Notes: generated by a model not told the origin, from the sequence alone. A stretch of DNA of 64,000 nucleotides from Nocardia flavorosea NBRC 108225 (GCF_001613385.1 NZ_BDCG01000012.1:248001-312000); one strand, 5' to 3'. Shown: positions 27,718 through 36,621, counted from the first letter of the stretch. Numbers and translations are program-made.

Positions 27718-27762
27718 GGGTTCCGCGGGATGCCCGGCAGCGACGCCCGAGTCCGGTGCGGC

Positions 27763-28614
27763 TCACTCGGCGCTGTGCGCTCGGTGGGTCAGCAGGAATT
27801 CCGACATCGCCCCGGCGACGGCCGCGGGCTGGTCCAGCATGGACAGCACGTAGGCGTCCGGGATTTCGACCAGGCGCGACGCCGGGATCAGTTCGGCCAG
27901 CCGCCGGCCGTGTTCACGGGGCATCACCTTGCCGGCCGAAGACCACAGGATGAGCGCCTCACCGCGGAAACGGCGTAGTTCCTCGGTGTGTGCGATGAGT
28001 TCGCGCGCGGGGAAACCCGACCGTGTGTAGGCGAGCAGGTCGCGGCGGATTCGTGCGTCACGCAGGCCCGGTTCGGTCCAGCCGCGGACCAGATCGTCGG
28101 GTATCGGGTAGCGGGCCATCCAACCGAACAGCAGCGGTGTGCGCCGTAACCACCGAATCCGCAGTTGCCGCAACGCCAGGATGAAGCCGCCGGGTACCCG
28201 GCCGGCAACGGTGGCGAGCTTTCCGGGGAGGCCGGGCGGGAAATTGTCGAATGCCTCGCACGGGAGGACCACGAGCCGGCCGACGCGTTCGTCGAGACCG
28301 TAGGAGGTGAGGAACAGGGCCCCGCCCCAGTCGCTGTGGACGAGGACGACATCGCGCAGGTCGAGCGCGGCGAGGAAATCCGCGACGAGCTGGTTGAGGC
28401 CCTTCATGCTGAGGTCGGTACCCGGTTCCAGCGGGATCGAATGGGCTCCCAGCGGAAGGTCGGGCCGGAGATAGCGGAATCCCGGCGGTAGCAGGCCGAT
28501 CATCCGGTCCCAGACGGTGTGGTTCATCAGCAGACCGTGCAGCAAGACCACCGGCGGACCGTCGCCGTGTTCCACATAATGCATCCGACCTGCAGGTATA
28601 TCGACTGTCGGCAT
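27763..28614 (-). CDS. Alpha/beta hydrolase
   Basis: 283 residues. The oxyanion region is VVLLHGLLMNHTVWDR. The nucleophile elbow VLVHSDWGGALFL has Asp where most hydrolases have Ser, as in haloalkane dehalogenases and epoxide hydrolases. Near the C-terminus, where the catalytic His is expected, the sequence reads EIPDAYVLSMLDQP, with no His. Other actinobacterial relatives share a similar tail, so activity may use another residue or be lost. It diverges from a TetR gene across two operator-like repeats. Confidence 0.85.
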   Translation of the reverse strand: MPTVDIPAGRMHYVEHGDGPPVVLLHGLLMNHTVWDRMIGLLPPGFRYLRPDLPLGAHSIPLEPGTDLSMKGLNQLVADFLAALDLRDVVLVHSDWGGALFLTSYGLDERVGRLVVLPCEAFDNFPPGLPGKLATVAGRVPGGFILALRQLRIRWLRRTPLLFGWMARYPIPDDLVRGWTEPGLRDARIRRDLLAYTRSGFPARELIAHTEELRRFRGEALILWSSAGKVMPREHGRRLAELIPASRLVEIPDAYVLSMLDQPAAVAGAMSEFLLTHRAHSAE

Positions 28615-28628
28615 GATCGGCCCCTTCC

Positions 28629-28654
28629 GAGCGATCGCTCTAGAGTGATTGCTC
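28629..28654. promoter_or_regulatory. Two tandem TetR-type operator copies
   Basis: GAGCGATCGCTC (28629-28640) and GAGTGATTGCTC (28643-28654) are two copies of GAGYGATYGCTC, 14 bases apart, each a palindrome or nearly so. They fill the 49-base gap between the divergent hydrolase and tetR genes. Together they imply cooperative binding of two dimers controlling both genes. Confidence 0.6.
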
Positions 28655-28663
28655 TAGTCTGGA

Positions 28664-29263
28664 ATGGTGACCGAGAAGATGTCAACCTCCGGAACCCGCG
28701 AGCGACTGGTGACCGCGACCGTCGAACTCCTGCGCACCCGCGGTTACAGCGGTACCAGCGTCAAACAGATCAGCGCGGCCGCGAACGCTCCGATGGGATC
28801 GCTCTACCACCACTTCCCCGGTGGAAAACCCGAACTCGCGGCCGCGGCGCTGCGCGACGCAGGCGTGGCCTACGGACAACTGATACCGCTGCTGCTCGAT
28901 CCCTACGCCGATCTGCAGGAAGCACTTCCTGCCGCCTTCGCCACGGCTGCCGAACAGATCGAGCACACCGGATGGATCAATATGTGCCCGGTGGGCACGG
29001 TTGCGGGTGAAATCGCCGATGCCGAGCCAGAACTGCGCGCGGTGGCCGCGGAGATCATCACCTCGTGGATCGAGGGCGGGACCGCGTACTTCGCCGGCCG
29101 CGGCCTCCCCGAGGACACCGCACGCGAACTCATCCTCGGCATCATCACCGCGCTGGAGGGCGCATTCGTCCTGAGTCGCACGTTGCACTCCACCGAACCA
29201 CTCCATGCCGCCGGCCGGGCAATGAGTGCACGACTGCACGAACTCACCATCCACGGCGGATGA
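28664..29263 (+). CDS. TetR-family regulator (LmrA/YxaF-like)
   Basis: 199 residues. The HTH is at residues 11-57: TRERLVTATVELLRTRGYSG, TSVKQISAAANAPMGSLYHH and FPGGKPELAAAALRDAG. The sequence MGSLYHHFPGGK is typical of the LmrA/YxaF subgroup. The C-terminal domain binds an unknown ligand. It starts ATG 28664, within 10 bases of the second operator copy, so it likely represses itself and the divergent hydrolase. Confidence 0.9.
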   Translation: MVTEKMSTSGTRERLVTATVELLRTRGYSGTSVKQISAAANAPMGSLYHHFPGGKPELAAAALRDAGVAYGQLIPLLLDPYADLQEALPAAFATAAEQIEHTGWINMCPVGTVAGEIADAEPELRAVAAEIITSWIEGGTAYFAGRGLPEDTARELILGIITALEGAFVLSRTLHSTEPLHAAGRAMSARLHELTIHGG

Positions 29264-29513
29264 GCAACTCGGGCGAAATACCTACTCGCGACGTCGTTCT
29301 GCCCTCGCTCTGCTCATCGCCGTCGGCCGACCCTCTCTCGGCATCGTTCGGTGACGATATTCGCGCACCCCGCGGCCTTCGCCTACACGTGGGCGAACGA
29401 CCGAGTCCGGCGCCACGTGTCGGCGGAGCACGCCGCGTGGAGCATGCCGCCCCGGACGACTCCGCCCGCATGATGGCCGGTGACAGAGCAGCCGGCACAG
29501 TGGACTCGCCCTG

Positions 29514-30290
29514 TCAGCCCAGGCTGTCGAAAGACCCGCCACGGCCCGCACCGTCGGCGAAGCGCCGGGCGCCGACGGCGGCATCGGTGAGCGAGGTCAG
29601 CCCGTGCTCCCATTCGTTGGCCAGGGCTTCCCGTTCGGTCATCCCTTCCTGTTCGAGCAAGGAGAGCCGGTCCTGGCGAACGCAGGTCTGCGGGAAACGG
29701 GCGATCTCGCCGGCCAGTTCCTCGGCGGACGCGCGTTCCTCCCCGGCGGGTACCACCCGGTTCACCAGCCCCATGGACAATGCGTCCGCCGCGCCGACCG
29801 GGCGTCCGGTGAGTACCAGATCCATGGCCCGCCCGGTCCCGATCAGCCGGGGCAGGCGCACGGTGCCGCCGTCGATGAGCGGAACGCCCCAGCGGCGGCA
29901 GAACACCCCGAAGACCGCGTCCTCGGCCGCGACCCGCAGATCGCACCAGATCGCCAACTCCAGACCGCCTGCCACTGCGTGCCCGGCGACCGCGGCGATC
30001 ACGGGTTTACCGAGCCGCATCCGGCTCGGTCCCATCGGACCGGGCCCGCCGGCGGCAAGCCGGTTGCCCCGCTCGGTGCCCACCGATTTGAGATCGGCAC
30101 CGGCGCAGAAGGTTCCGCCCTCACCCCAGAGCACGGCCACCGACGCCGACTCGTCGTTGTCGAACTCGGTGAACGCCTCGAACAAGGCCGCAGCGGTGGG
30201 GCCGTCCACCGCGTTGCGTGCCTCGGGGCGCGACAGAACCACGGTGAAAACCGGGCCGTCGCGTTCGACACGTACTGCTGGACCGGTCAT
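29514..30290 (-). CDS. Enoyl-CoA hydratase/isomerase (crotonase) family protein
   Basis: 258 residues: VVLSRPEARNAVDGPTAAAL, GTFCAGADLKSVG (oxyanion loop) and AVAGGLELAIWCDLRVAAE, which carries the first catalytic Glu (position of rat Glu144). At the second Glu (rat Glu164) the sequence reads FGVFCRRWGVPLIDGG with no Glu, so a simple hydratase reaction is doubtful. The crotonase fold also covers isomerases and hydrolases. CGAGGAGCGC precedes ATG 30290. It follows the acyl-CoA dehydrogenase operon on the same strand after 249 bases. Confidence 0.85.
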   Translation of the reverse strand: MTGPAVRVERDGPVFTVVLSRPEARNAVDGPTAAALFEAFTEFDNDESASVAVLWGEGGTFCAGADLKSVGTERGNRLAAGGPGPMGPSRMRLGKPVIAAVAGHAVAGGLELAIWCDLRVAAEDAVFGVFCRRWGVPLIDGGTVRLPRLIGTGRAMDLVLTGRPVGAADALSMGLVNRVVPAGEERASAEELAGEIARFPQTCVRQDRLSLLEQEGMTEREALANEWEHGLTSLTDAAVGARRFADGAGRGGSFDSLG

Positions 30291-30539
30291 GAGCGCTCCT
30301 CGCTACCAGGGGTCGGTTCGCACGCAGGGTGCAGTCGTTTCGTTTCTTCCTACCGGAGTCCTTGTGCCGGATCAGGAATCTCCGGCCGCCGCCGAACCCG
30401 GATCACCGCCCCGCCGGGCAGCAGCGACCGGGCCGGAGACCGGCACACCTCCACCTTCCTCTGGCGCAGACAGCGACCGCCGGAGCCGGAGACAGCCGGA
30501 TCGGTTCGACGCGACAGCGTTGCCTGTGGTCGCCGTCGA

Positions 30540-31823
30540 CTACCCCTGCCCGGACGCGCCGCCGACCCCCTTCACGACGGCGCGGTCCATGAATCCGAAC
30601 AGGTATCCCGCTACCCGGCGCATCTGGATCTCCTCGGCGCCCTCGGTGATCCGGTAGCGGCGGTGGTGGCGGTAGATATGCTCGAACGGCGTGTAGCGGG
30701 AGTAGCCGAGACCCCCGTGTACCTGCATGGCCCGGTCGGCGGCCTCACAGCAGAGGCGGTTGGCCCAGTAGTTGCACATCGAGACCTGCTCGGACACCGC
30801 GAACGTGCCGTATTTATCCATCGACCAGGCGGTTTTGTGCACCAGGGCGCGCAGCATCTCACACTGGGTGTGCAGTTCGACCAGCTGGAACTGGATGGCC
30901 TGATTGGACGACAGCGGTTTTCCGAACGGTGTGCGCTCGTTGGCGTAGGACACGGCCCGGTCGACGCAGTACTGCGCGGCGCCGAGGCTGGACGCGGCCT
31001 GCCGGATGCGGTTCTCGTTGAAGAAATGCTGGACCACGGCCAGCCCGCGGCCCTCCTGCCCGAAGATCGCCGAATCCGGCACCCGGACGTCGGTGAGCGA
31101 GACCCGAGCGTGATCGGTGGGCATATTGAAGGTCCACAGGTATTCCTCGACCGCGAACCCCGGCGCGTCGGTGGGTACCAGGAAGGCGGTGATCCCGCGG
31201 CCCTCTCCGGCCTTGCCGGAGGTGCGGGCGAAGATGAGGTCGGCGTCGGCGATATGGACGCCGGTGTTCCAGGTCTTCGTCCCGTTGATCACCCAGTCGT
31301 CACCGTCGCGGACGGCGGTGGTCTCCATATGAGTCGCGTCGGAACCGTGTTCGGGCTCGGTGATACCGAAGGCGAAGAACCGGGTACCGGCCGCCAGACC
31401 GTCCACCCACTGCGCTTTCTGCGCAGGCGTTCCGTATTCCAGCATCAGCAACAGCCCGATATTGTTGGCGACGATGGCGTGCTCGTTCTGCAGATCGCAG
31501 TGCAGGCCCAGTCCGCGGTGCGCGAGATGCTCGCGGATCACGGCCATACCGAGATTGGTGCCGTCGCGGCCGCCGAACTCCTTCGGGAAGGCGTAGCGGT
31601 AATGCCCGGCGGCGTCGGCGCGGCGCCGGGATTCGGCGAGCAGTTGCTCCCATTCGGCACTCGGCAGGCCGCCGCGGTCCCAATCGGTGCGGGCGTCCTC
31701 GCGGCGATGGTCGAAGAACCGGATATTGTCGCCGGCCTGTTCGAGAGGTTCGATTTCGCGTTCGATGAACTCGTCGAGTTCGGTCAGATAGGCGCGTAGA
31801 TCGGCGGGCAGTTCGAAATCCAC
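30540..31823 (-). CDS. Acyl-CoA dehydrogenase
   Basis: 427 residues: FFAFGITEPEHGSDATHMET (FAD/acyl site), WVINGTKTWNTGVHIADADL, ANERTPFGKPLSSNQAIQFQ and AMQVHGGLGYSRYTPFEHIY with RYRITEGAEEIQMRRVAGYL at the C-terminus, where the EGAEE position usually holds the catalytic Glu. The enzyme oxidises an acyl-CoA to the enoyl-CoA. GTG 31823 is the chosen start (AGGAG 5 bases before); the longer open frame is not dehydrogenase-like. It follows the phosphotransferase gene after eight bases. Confidence 0.9.
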   Translation of the reverse strand: MDFELPADLRAYLTELDEFIEREIEPLEQAGDNIRFFDHRREDARTDWDRGGLPSAEWEQLLAESRRRADAAGHYRYAFPKEFGGRDGTNLGMAVIREHLAHRGLGLHCDLQNEHAIVANNIGLLLMLEYGTPAQKAQWVDGLAAGTRFFAFGITEPEHGSDATHMETTAVRDGDDWVINGTKTWNTGVHIADADLIFARTSGKAGEGRGITAFLVPTDAPGFAVEEYLWTFNMPTDHARVSLTDVRVPDSAIFGQEGRGLAVVQHFFNENRIRQAASSLGAAQYCVDRAVSYANERTPFGKPLSSNQAIQFQLVELHTQCEMLRALVHKTAWSMDKYGTFAVSEQVSMCNYWANRLCCEAADRAMQVHGGLGYSRYTPFEHIYRHHRRYRITEGAEEIQMRRVAGYLFGFMDRAVVKGVGGASGQG

Positions 31824-31831
31824 GGTGACTC

Positions 31832-32833
31832 CTAAGCTTTCGCGGCGGGGCGGATCTGCATGAGCAGATCCCATTCGATCTCCGAGACACGGCGCCCGCT
31901 GGCGGCCATGACGATATCGCGTACAGTGCCGTCCAAGTGGGCGGCCGCCTGCTGGGCCAGGCCCGTGCCCCAATACAGGGTGCCCATCACCTTCCACCAG
32001 CGGTAGCGGTCGGGATCGAAGGCGCCACCCGATTCCTCGTACCCACGTACGAAGGTGTCGCGGTCGGCGAAACCACCGAACTCCTTTGCGTCCTCCCGGA
32101 ACCGCCACATACGCAGTGCGGGCCAGGCCACATCGCGCATCGGGTCACCGAACCGTTGTGTGCCCTCCCAGTCGAGGACGGCCCGCAACCCGTCCGCACC
32201 GACGATCAGGTTGCCGTTGCGCATATCGGTGTGCACGAGTGCGGGATGCGGCGGCGGGCCGGGCAGCCGCTTCTCCAGCCAGCGCAAAGCGAGCGAGAAA
32301 ACGGGCCGGCCGGCCAGGAGCCGGCCCACTACCGCAGCCACCTCGGCGAGATGCTCGGCGGCGGGGTCGTGACCCGCCGCCGGAACGGCTTGCGGCGCCT
32401 GCGCCGGGTCGATGCTGTGCAGCCGGGCCATGGCCGCGCCCCACTGGTACGCCGTACGCTCCGCGGTCCCGGCGGCAGCGAGGGTGCGCAGTACCCGGCG
32501 CGGCACGGTGTCGCCGTCGATATGTTCGGAGATCAGGAACGGTTCCCCGACGTAGGAGGTGTCGGTGCAGGTCGCGACGACCGCCGGGACGGGAACGCCG
32601 TGCGCGCGTGCCAGTTCCCGGACACCGGCTTCCGCCTCCACGGGCATGAGTTCGACAGCCGGCGGCACCACTGTCGCGACCAGGCGGCGTGGGGTGTCGT
32701 CGACGGTAGCGGTGAAGGCCATATTGCGCCGCCGCGCACCGGCGGATAGGAATCGGAAATCGGAGACGGTGACCTGGTCACCGAGTTCTCCGGTGAGGAA
32801 ATCGGCAAGGCCACGGGCGGGGTCGGCACTCAT
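31832..32833 (-). CDS. Phosphotransferase family protein (APH-like)
   Basis: 333 residues of the aminoglycoside-phosphotransferase-like kinase fold. The catalytic loop is ALVHTDMRNGNLIVGAD (HxD...N). The metal-binding motif AVLDWEGTQRFGDPMRDVAW follows. The N-lobe has FLISEHIDGDTVPRR. Relatives fused or linked to acyl-CoA dehydrogenases (ACAD10/11 type) phosphorylate hydroxy-acyl groups, so this kinase may work on the substrate of the downstream dehydrogenase rather than on an antibiotic. Confidence 0.88.
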   Translation of the reverse strand: MSADPARGLADFLTGELGDQVTVSDFRFLSAGARRRNMAFTATVDDTPRRLVATVVPPAVELMPVEAEAGVRELARAHGVPVPAVVATCTDTSYVGEPFLISEHIDGDTVPRRVLRTLAAAGTAERTAYQWGAAMARLHSIDPAQAPQAVPAAGHDPAAEHLAEVAAVVGRLLAGRPVFSLALRWLEKRLPGPPPHPALVHTDMRNGNLIVGADGLRAVLDWEGTQRFGDPMRDVAWPALRMWRFREDAKEFGGFADRDTFVRGYEESGGAFDPDRYRWWKVMGTLYWGTGLAQQAAAHLDGTVRDIVMAASGRRVSEIEWDLLMQIRPAAKA

Positions 32834-32891
32834 TCCGCCTCCACGACTTCCGCGCGAGGCCCCACATGATCACGCTTAGCCACCGTCACGC

Positions 32892-33188
32892 TCACTCCCC
32901 CTCCCAGCTGTCGTAGCCCGGTTTGGCGATCGCGAGATCGGCCCGCACCACCTCGGCCAGGGCCTGCCAGAGCGCTTCCTCGTCACCGGCCGGAACGGCC
33001 TCGAGCAGTTCTTTCTCCCGGGCGGCTGCCGCGGGGCCGAGCTCGACCTCACGCCCCAGGATGCGCGCCAGATTCGCTCCGACCCGCGCACGGTGTTGCA
33101 GATCGGCGGGCAGCACCGGCAGCAGCGTGTCCTCCAGCAGTTCGGCGAGTGATTCCAGCAGCTCGGCTGCCGTGGGTCTGTTCTGCAC
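32892..33188 (-). CDS. DUF6285-type small protein
   Basis: 98 residues, helical: RPTAAELLESLAELLEDTLL, PVLPADLQHRARVGANLARI and VELGPAAAAREKELLEAV. This matches the small DUF6285 type often found with an APH-like kinase and an acyl-CoA dehydrogenase, as here. GTG 33188 is the start, with GGGGAGAG six bases upstream. It leads the operon. Function unknown; perhaps a binding partner or carrier for the kinase-dehydrogenase pair. Confidence 0.75.
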   Translation of the reverse strand: MQNRPTAAELLESLAELLEDTLLPVLPADLQHRARVGANLARILGREVELGPAAAAREKELLEAVPAGDEEALWQALAEVVRADLAIAKPGYDSWEGE

Positions 33189-33475
33189 TGCGGCTCTCCC
33201 CTCGATGGATTCCGGCGCTCGCCGACCCGGTGGCCGGTTCCGCGGCACGCTCGCTGGAGTCCACGATCCGACCTCCTTGTCGTCGCTTACGGGCGCGGGG
33301 TGAGACAAACAGTAGAGGATCTTCTCACCGTCGCACCAGGGGTCGTTTCCCACCACCCGACAGCCGGCCGCGCGGAACGTCCGCCGTGTTCGGCACACCG
33401 CCCGAAAGCCACCTCGGACATCTGGGCTGTGCCGCAGCACGCGTCCACATGCCGCCTGCACGCCCGGAGCACGGT

Positions 33476-34147
33476 CTACGCCGCAGCGGCGAGGACGACC
33501 TCGGGTTCTCCCGTCCCCACCACGCGCCCGCCACGCAGGAGTACGCAGTGGTCGGCGTGCCGGACGTCGGCGAGATCGTGGGTGGCGTGCACAACCGTGA
33601 CCCCGGATGCCGCGGCGTCCCGGACGGCGGAACCGATGGCCTCCTGGGCCGAGGAGTCCAATCCGGTACTCGGTTCGTCCAGGAGCAGCAGATCCGATTG
33701 CTGCGCCAGCGCGCGGGCCAGCAGCACCCGCTGGCGCTGACCACCGGACAGCGTGTCGAGGCGGCGGCCGGCGAGAGCGGCGATATCCATGCGTGCCAGG
33801 CACTCCGCAACCACGGCCCGGTCGGCACGAGTGAGCCGGCGCCAGAGTCCGCGCTGGGCCCAGCGTCCCATGGCGACGGTTTCGGTGACGGTGATCGGCA
33901 GGGTCGGCGGGACCGACTGTTGCTGAACGACCAGCGCCGGGCGCCGGGTGCCGGGGCGGTCGACGGAGCCGGAGGACGGGGTCAGGATGCCGGCGAGCAC
34001 CGCGAGCAGGGTGGATTTCCCGGAGCCGTTGGGACCCATCAGTGCGGTGACCCGGCCGCCCGGCAAGGTCGCCGTGACGTCGCGCAATACCGGGTTGTCC
34101 CGGTATCCCGCCGACAGGCCGGTGATTTCGATATCCGCCGTGCGCAT
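33476..34147 (-). CDS. aztA: Zinc ABC transporter ATP-binding protein AztA
   Basis: 223 residues with all ABC ATPase motifs: Walker A GPNGSGKSTLL, Q-loop VVQQQSVPP, signature LSGGQRQRVLLARAL, Walker B LLLLDEPSTGLD and H-loop THDLAD. This is the ATPase of a metal importer of the Mn/Zn class. ATG 34147 is chosen (GGGAG upstream) over an upstream start. It diverges from the permease gene across a Zur-type box, so its transcription should fall when zinc is ample. Confidence 0.88.
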   Translation of the reverse strand: MRTADIEITGLSAGYRDNPVLRDVTATLPGGRVTALMGPNGSGKSTLLAVLAGILTPSSGSVDRPGTRRPALVVQQQSVPPTLPITVTETVAMGRWAQRGLWRRLTRADRAVVAECLARMDIAALAGRRLDTLSGGQRQRVLLARALAQQSDLLLLDEPSTGLDSSAQEAIGSAVRDAAASGVTVVHATHDLADVRHADHCVLLRGGRVVGTGEPEVVLAAAA

Positions 34148-34174
34148 ACTGTGACTCCCGCAACCAACTTGTAA

Positions 34175-34189
34175 TGACAATCGTTATCA
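34175..34189. promoter_or_regulatory. Zur box in the azt divergent promoter
   Basis: TGACAATCGTTATCA matches the actinobacterial Zur pattern TGAnAA-nnn-TTnTCA. It lies in the 59-base gap between the divergent aztA and aztB genes. Zn-loaded Zur should block both promoters from this one site. Confidence 0.8.
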
Positions 34190-34206
34190 GTTTACAGTGT
34201 TCGATC

Positions 34207-36621
34207 ATGGATTGGCTGATCGCCCCGTTCGAGGTTTCCTTCGTCCAACGGGCTCTCTGGGGCGGACTGCTCGTCTCGTGCCTGTGCGCCCTCGCAGGTA
34301 CCTGGGTTGTGGTGCGGGGCATGGCTTTTCTCGGCGAGGCCTTGGCACACGGGATGCTGCCCGGGGTGGCGGTGGCCGCGCTACTCGGCGGCAATCTGCT
34401 ACTCGGTGCGCTGGTGAGCGCGTCGGCCATGGCGGCGGGCGTATCGGTGCTCAGCCGCAACCGGCGGCTGTCCACCGACACCGGCATCGGACTGCTGTTC
34501 GTGGCGATGCTGGCCACCGCGGTGATCCTGATATCACGGTCGCAATCATTCGCGGTCGACCTGACCGGATTCCTGTTCGGCGATGTCCTCGCCACCCGGC
34601 CGGGTGATCTGCTCTTCCTGCTCGCGGCACTGGTGGTCGCCCTGGTGATCACCGTGACGGGACATCGCGCCTTCGTCGCCCTCAGCTTCGACCCGCGTAC
34701 CGCACACACTCTCGGGCTGCGGCCGCGCGCCGCACAGGTCGCCCTGCTGGCGTTGCTGACGCTGGCGATCGCGGCGTCGTTCCATATCGTGGGCACCCTG
34801 CTGGTCCTGGGCCTACTCGTCGCCCCACCGGCCGCGGCAACCTACTTCACGCACCGGATCCCGAGAATCATGCTGCTGGCCGCCGGAATCGGCGCGCTGT
34901 CCACTGTGGTGGGGCTTGTGGTCTCCTGGCATGCAGGCACCGCGGCCGGGGCGACCATCGCACTGACCGCGGTCATGATCTTCTTCCTCTCCGCCCTGGT
35001 AGCGCGAGTTCGCAGCGCGCTGCGGACACGCCCCGGATCGGGCGGTTCCGGGGGACACGGTGAAGGCGGGCCCGGGCCGGTGAACAACGACGCCGGAAGT
35101 CCCGCCTCGGGCAGCACGAGGACAGGCGCATCCGAGCCGGCCGGAAACAGCACGGGCACAGAGGTCCTGACCCCGGCCGGAGCCGGCGCTGCCGGCCGGT
35201 ACACCGCCGGATGCGGGAGCGCCGTGACCGGCTTGCTGCGCTACTCCCGTTCAGATAGGCCCGGTGTGGTTGCCGCCGGCACGGCCCCCGCAGCGGACCG
35301 GGCACCTGGAGCACCCGCTTCCGATGCCGCCGTGATCGACGGCCTCGGTTCACAGAGCTACCGTCCCGCGCCCCGCGGTCCGATCGACCGGCGCCCGGGC
35401 GACTCCGCACGCAACGGCTCCCTTCCGGGAAGAAAGCGGTTCCGACGGGCGGTCACACGTTCACTGGGTGGAAAAACCCTGGGGCGGGTGGCGTTGGCCG
35501 GGCTGCTGGTCGTTCCGGTCGCCGCCTGCGGTAGCGAGGAGCCGGCCGAATCGGTGCCGCACGGGTATGTGGAGGGTGCCGAGGAGAGCGCGAGCGCACA
35601 GCCCCGCCTGGTGATCGCCGACCGGGACTCGGGTGCCGTGCGGCTGCTCGATGTGGTCACCGAGGAGATCACGGACGTGGAGCCGATACCCGGTGTCACC
35701 GGAATCGCGGGCGACGGACGTTATGCCTATCTCGCCGCGGGCGACGCGACCACCGTGGTGGACAGCGGCAGCTGGGTCGTCGACCACGGTGATCATGTGC
35801 ACTACTACCGGGCGCAGCCGCGCCGGGTGGGCGTCGTCGACGGATCCGTCCGCTCCGCGCACAGCGATCCCGTGGTGTCCGCCGCAGTGCTCGACACCGG
35901 ATCCACCGTGCCGGCCGACCGTGCAGCTCTCGATGAGGGGGAACTGCGAACCGGTCCTGCGGTGAAGGGGGTGGCGGTTCCCTACGGTGGGCACCTGCTC
36001 GTCGTATCCCCGGGTTCCGCGCAGATCGAGGTCCGCACCCGCGAGGACGAGCCCGTCGAGACGTTGACACCACAATGCCCGGATCCGGGCGGATACACGG
36101 TGACCCGGCGCGGCGCGGTGTTCTCCTGCGGTGACGGAGCATTGCTGGTGACCGAGCGCGACGATCGGTTCACGGCCGAAAAGCTGCCGTATCCCGCCGG
36201 GACGACGGGAAGCGTTACCGATTTCCACCACCGGCCGGGCAGTGATGTGCTGGTGGCGGTCCGGGAATCGCTGCTTCTGGTCCTCGATATCGCCCGGCGG
36301 TCCTGGCGGCCGATCGAGACCGGACCGGTGACCGCCGCGACCACAGCGGGTGCGGGCACCGCGATTCTCGCCCTCACCCCCGACGGGGTACTGCACGCCT
36401 ACGATCCGGCCACCGGTGCCGAAACCGCTCACCACCCTGTGCTTTCCGCGCCCGTGGATCCGGCCGCGGCGCCGGTGCTGCTGGTCGATTCCGAACGCGC
36501 CTACCTCAACGATCCGGCCCGCCGCGAAGTCCACGAAATCGACTACGCCGACGATCTGCGGGTAGCACGCACCTTCTCCTTCGATATCGACCCCGACCTG
36601 ATGGTGGAGACCGGACGATGA
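34207..36621 (+). CDS. aztB: AztB-type zinc ABC permease fused to a lipobox and AztD-like beta-propeller
   Basis: 804 residues, far above the about 280 of a permease. Residues 1-277 are the ZnuB/AztB membrane domain (about eight helices; VVVRGMAFLGEALAHGMLPG). Residues 278-418 are a Gly/Pro/Ser-rich linker. Then comes RRAVTRSLGGKTLGRVALAG followed by LLVVPVAAC, a classic lipoprotein signal with Cys441. Residues 442-804 form a beta-propeller-like domain with WVVDHGDHVHYY at 523-534, a probable Zn site. No stop occurs between the parts; a second gene starting at GTG 35332 cannot be excluded, though that codon lacks a ribosome site. Start ATG 34207. Confidence 0.8.
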   Translation: MDWLIAPFEVSFVQRALWGGLLVSCLCALAGTWVVVRGMAFLGEALAHGMLPGVAVAALLGGNLLLGALVSASAMAAGVSVLSRNRRLSTDTGIGLLFVAMLATAVILISRSQSFAVDLTGFLFGDVLATRPGDLLFLLAALVVALVITVTGHRAFVALSFDPRTAHTLGLRPRAAQVALLALLTLAIAASFHIVGTLLVLGLLVAPPAAATYFTHRIPRIMLLAAGIGALSTVVGLVVSWHAGTAAGATIALTAVMIFFLSALVARVRSALRTRPGSGGSGGHGEGGPGPVNNDAGSPASGSTRTGASEPAGNSTGTEVLTPAGAGAAGRYTAGCGSAVTGLLRYSRSDRPGVVAAGTAPAADRAPGAPASDAAVIDGLGSQSYRPAPRGPIDRRPGDSARNGSLPGRKRFRRAVTRSLGGKTLGRVALAGLLVVPVAACGSEEPAESVPHGYVEGAEESASAQPRLVIADRDSGAVRLLDVVTEEITDVEPIPGVTGIAGDGRYAYLAAGDATTVVDSGSWVVDHGDHVHYYRAQPRRVGVVDGSVRSAHSDPVVSAAVLDTGSTVPADRAALDEGELRTGPAVKGVAVPYGGHLLVVSPGSAQIEVRTREDEPVETLTPQCPDPGGYTVTRRGAVFSCGDGALLVTERDDRFTAEKLPYPAGTTGSVTDFHHRPGSDVLVAVRESLLLVLDIARRSWRPIETGPVTAATTAGAGTAILALTPDGVLHAYDPATGAETAHHPVLSAPVDPAAAPVLLVDSERAYLNDPARREVHEIDYADDLRVARTFSFDIDPDLMVETGR

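Noticed and set aside
29400..29475. Short plus-strand reading FAYTWANDRVRRHVSAEHAAW
   Set aside because: It looked like a protein fragment but has no start, no length and no recognised family.
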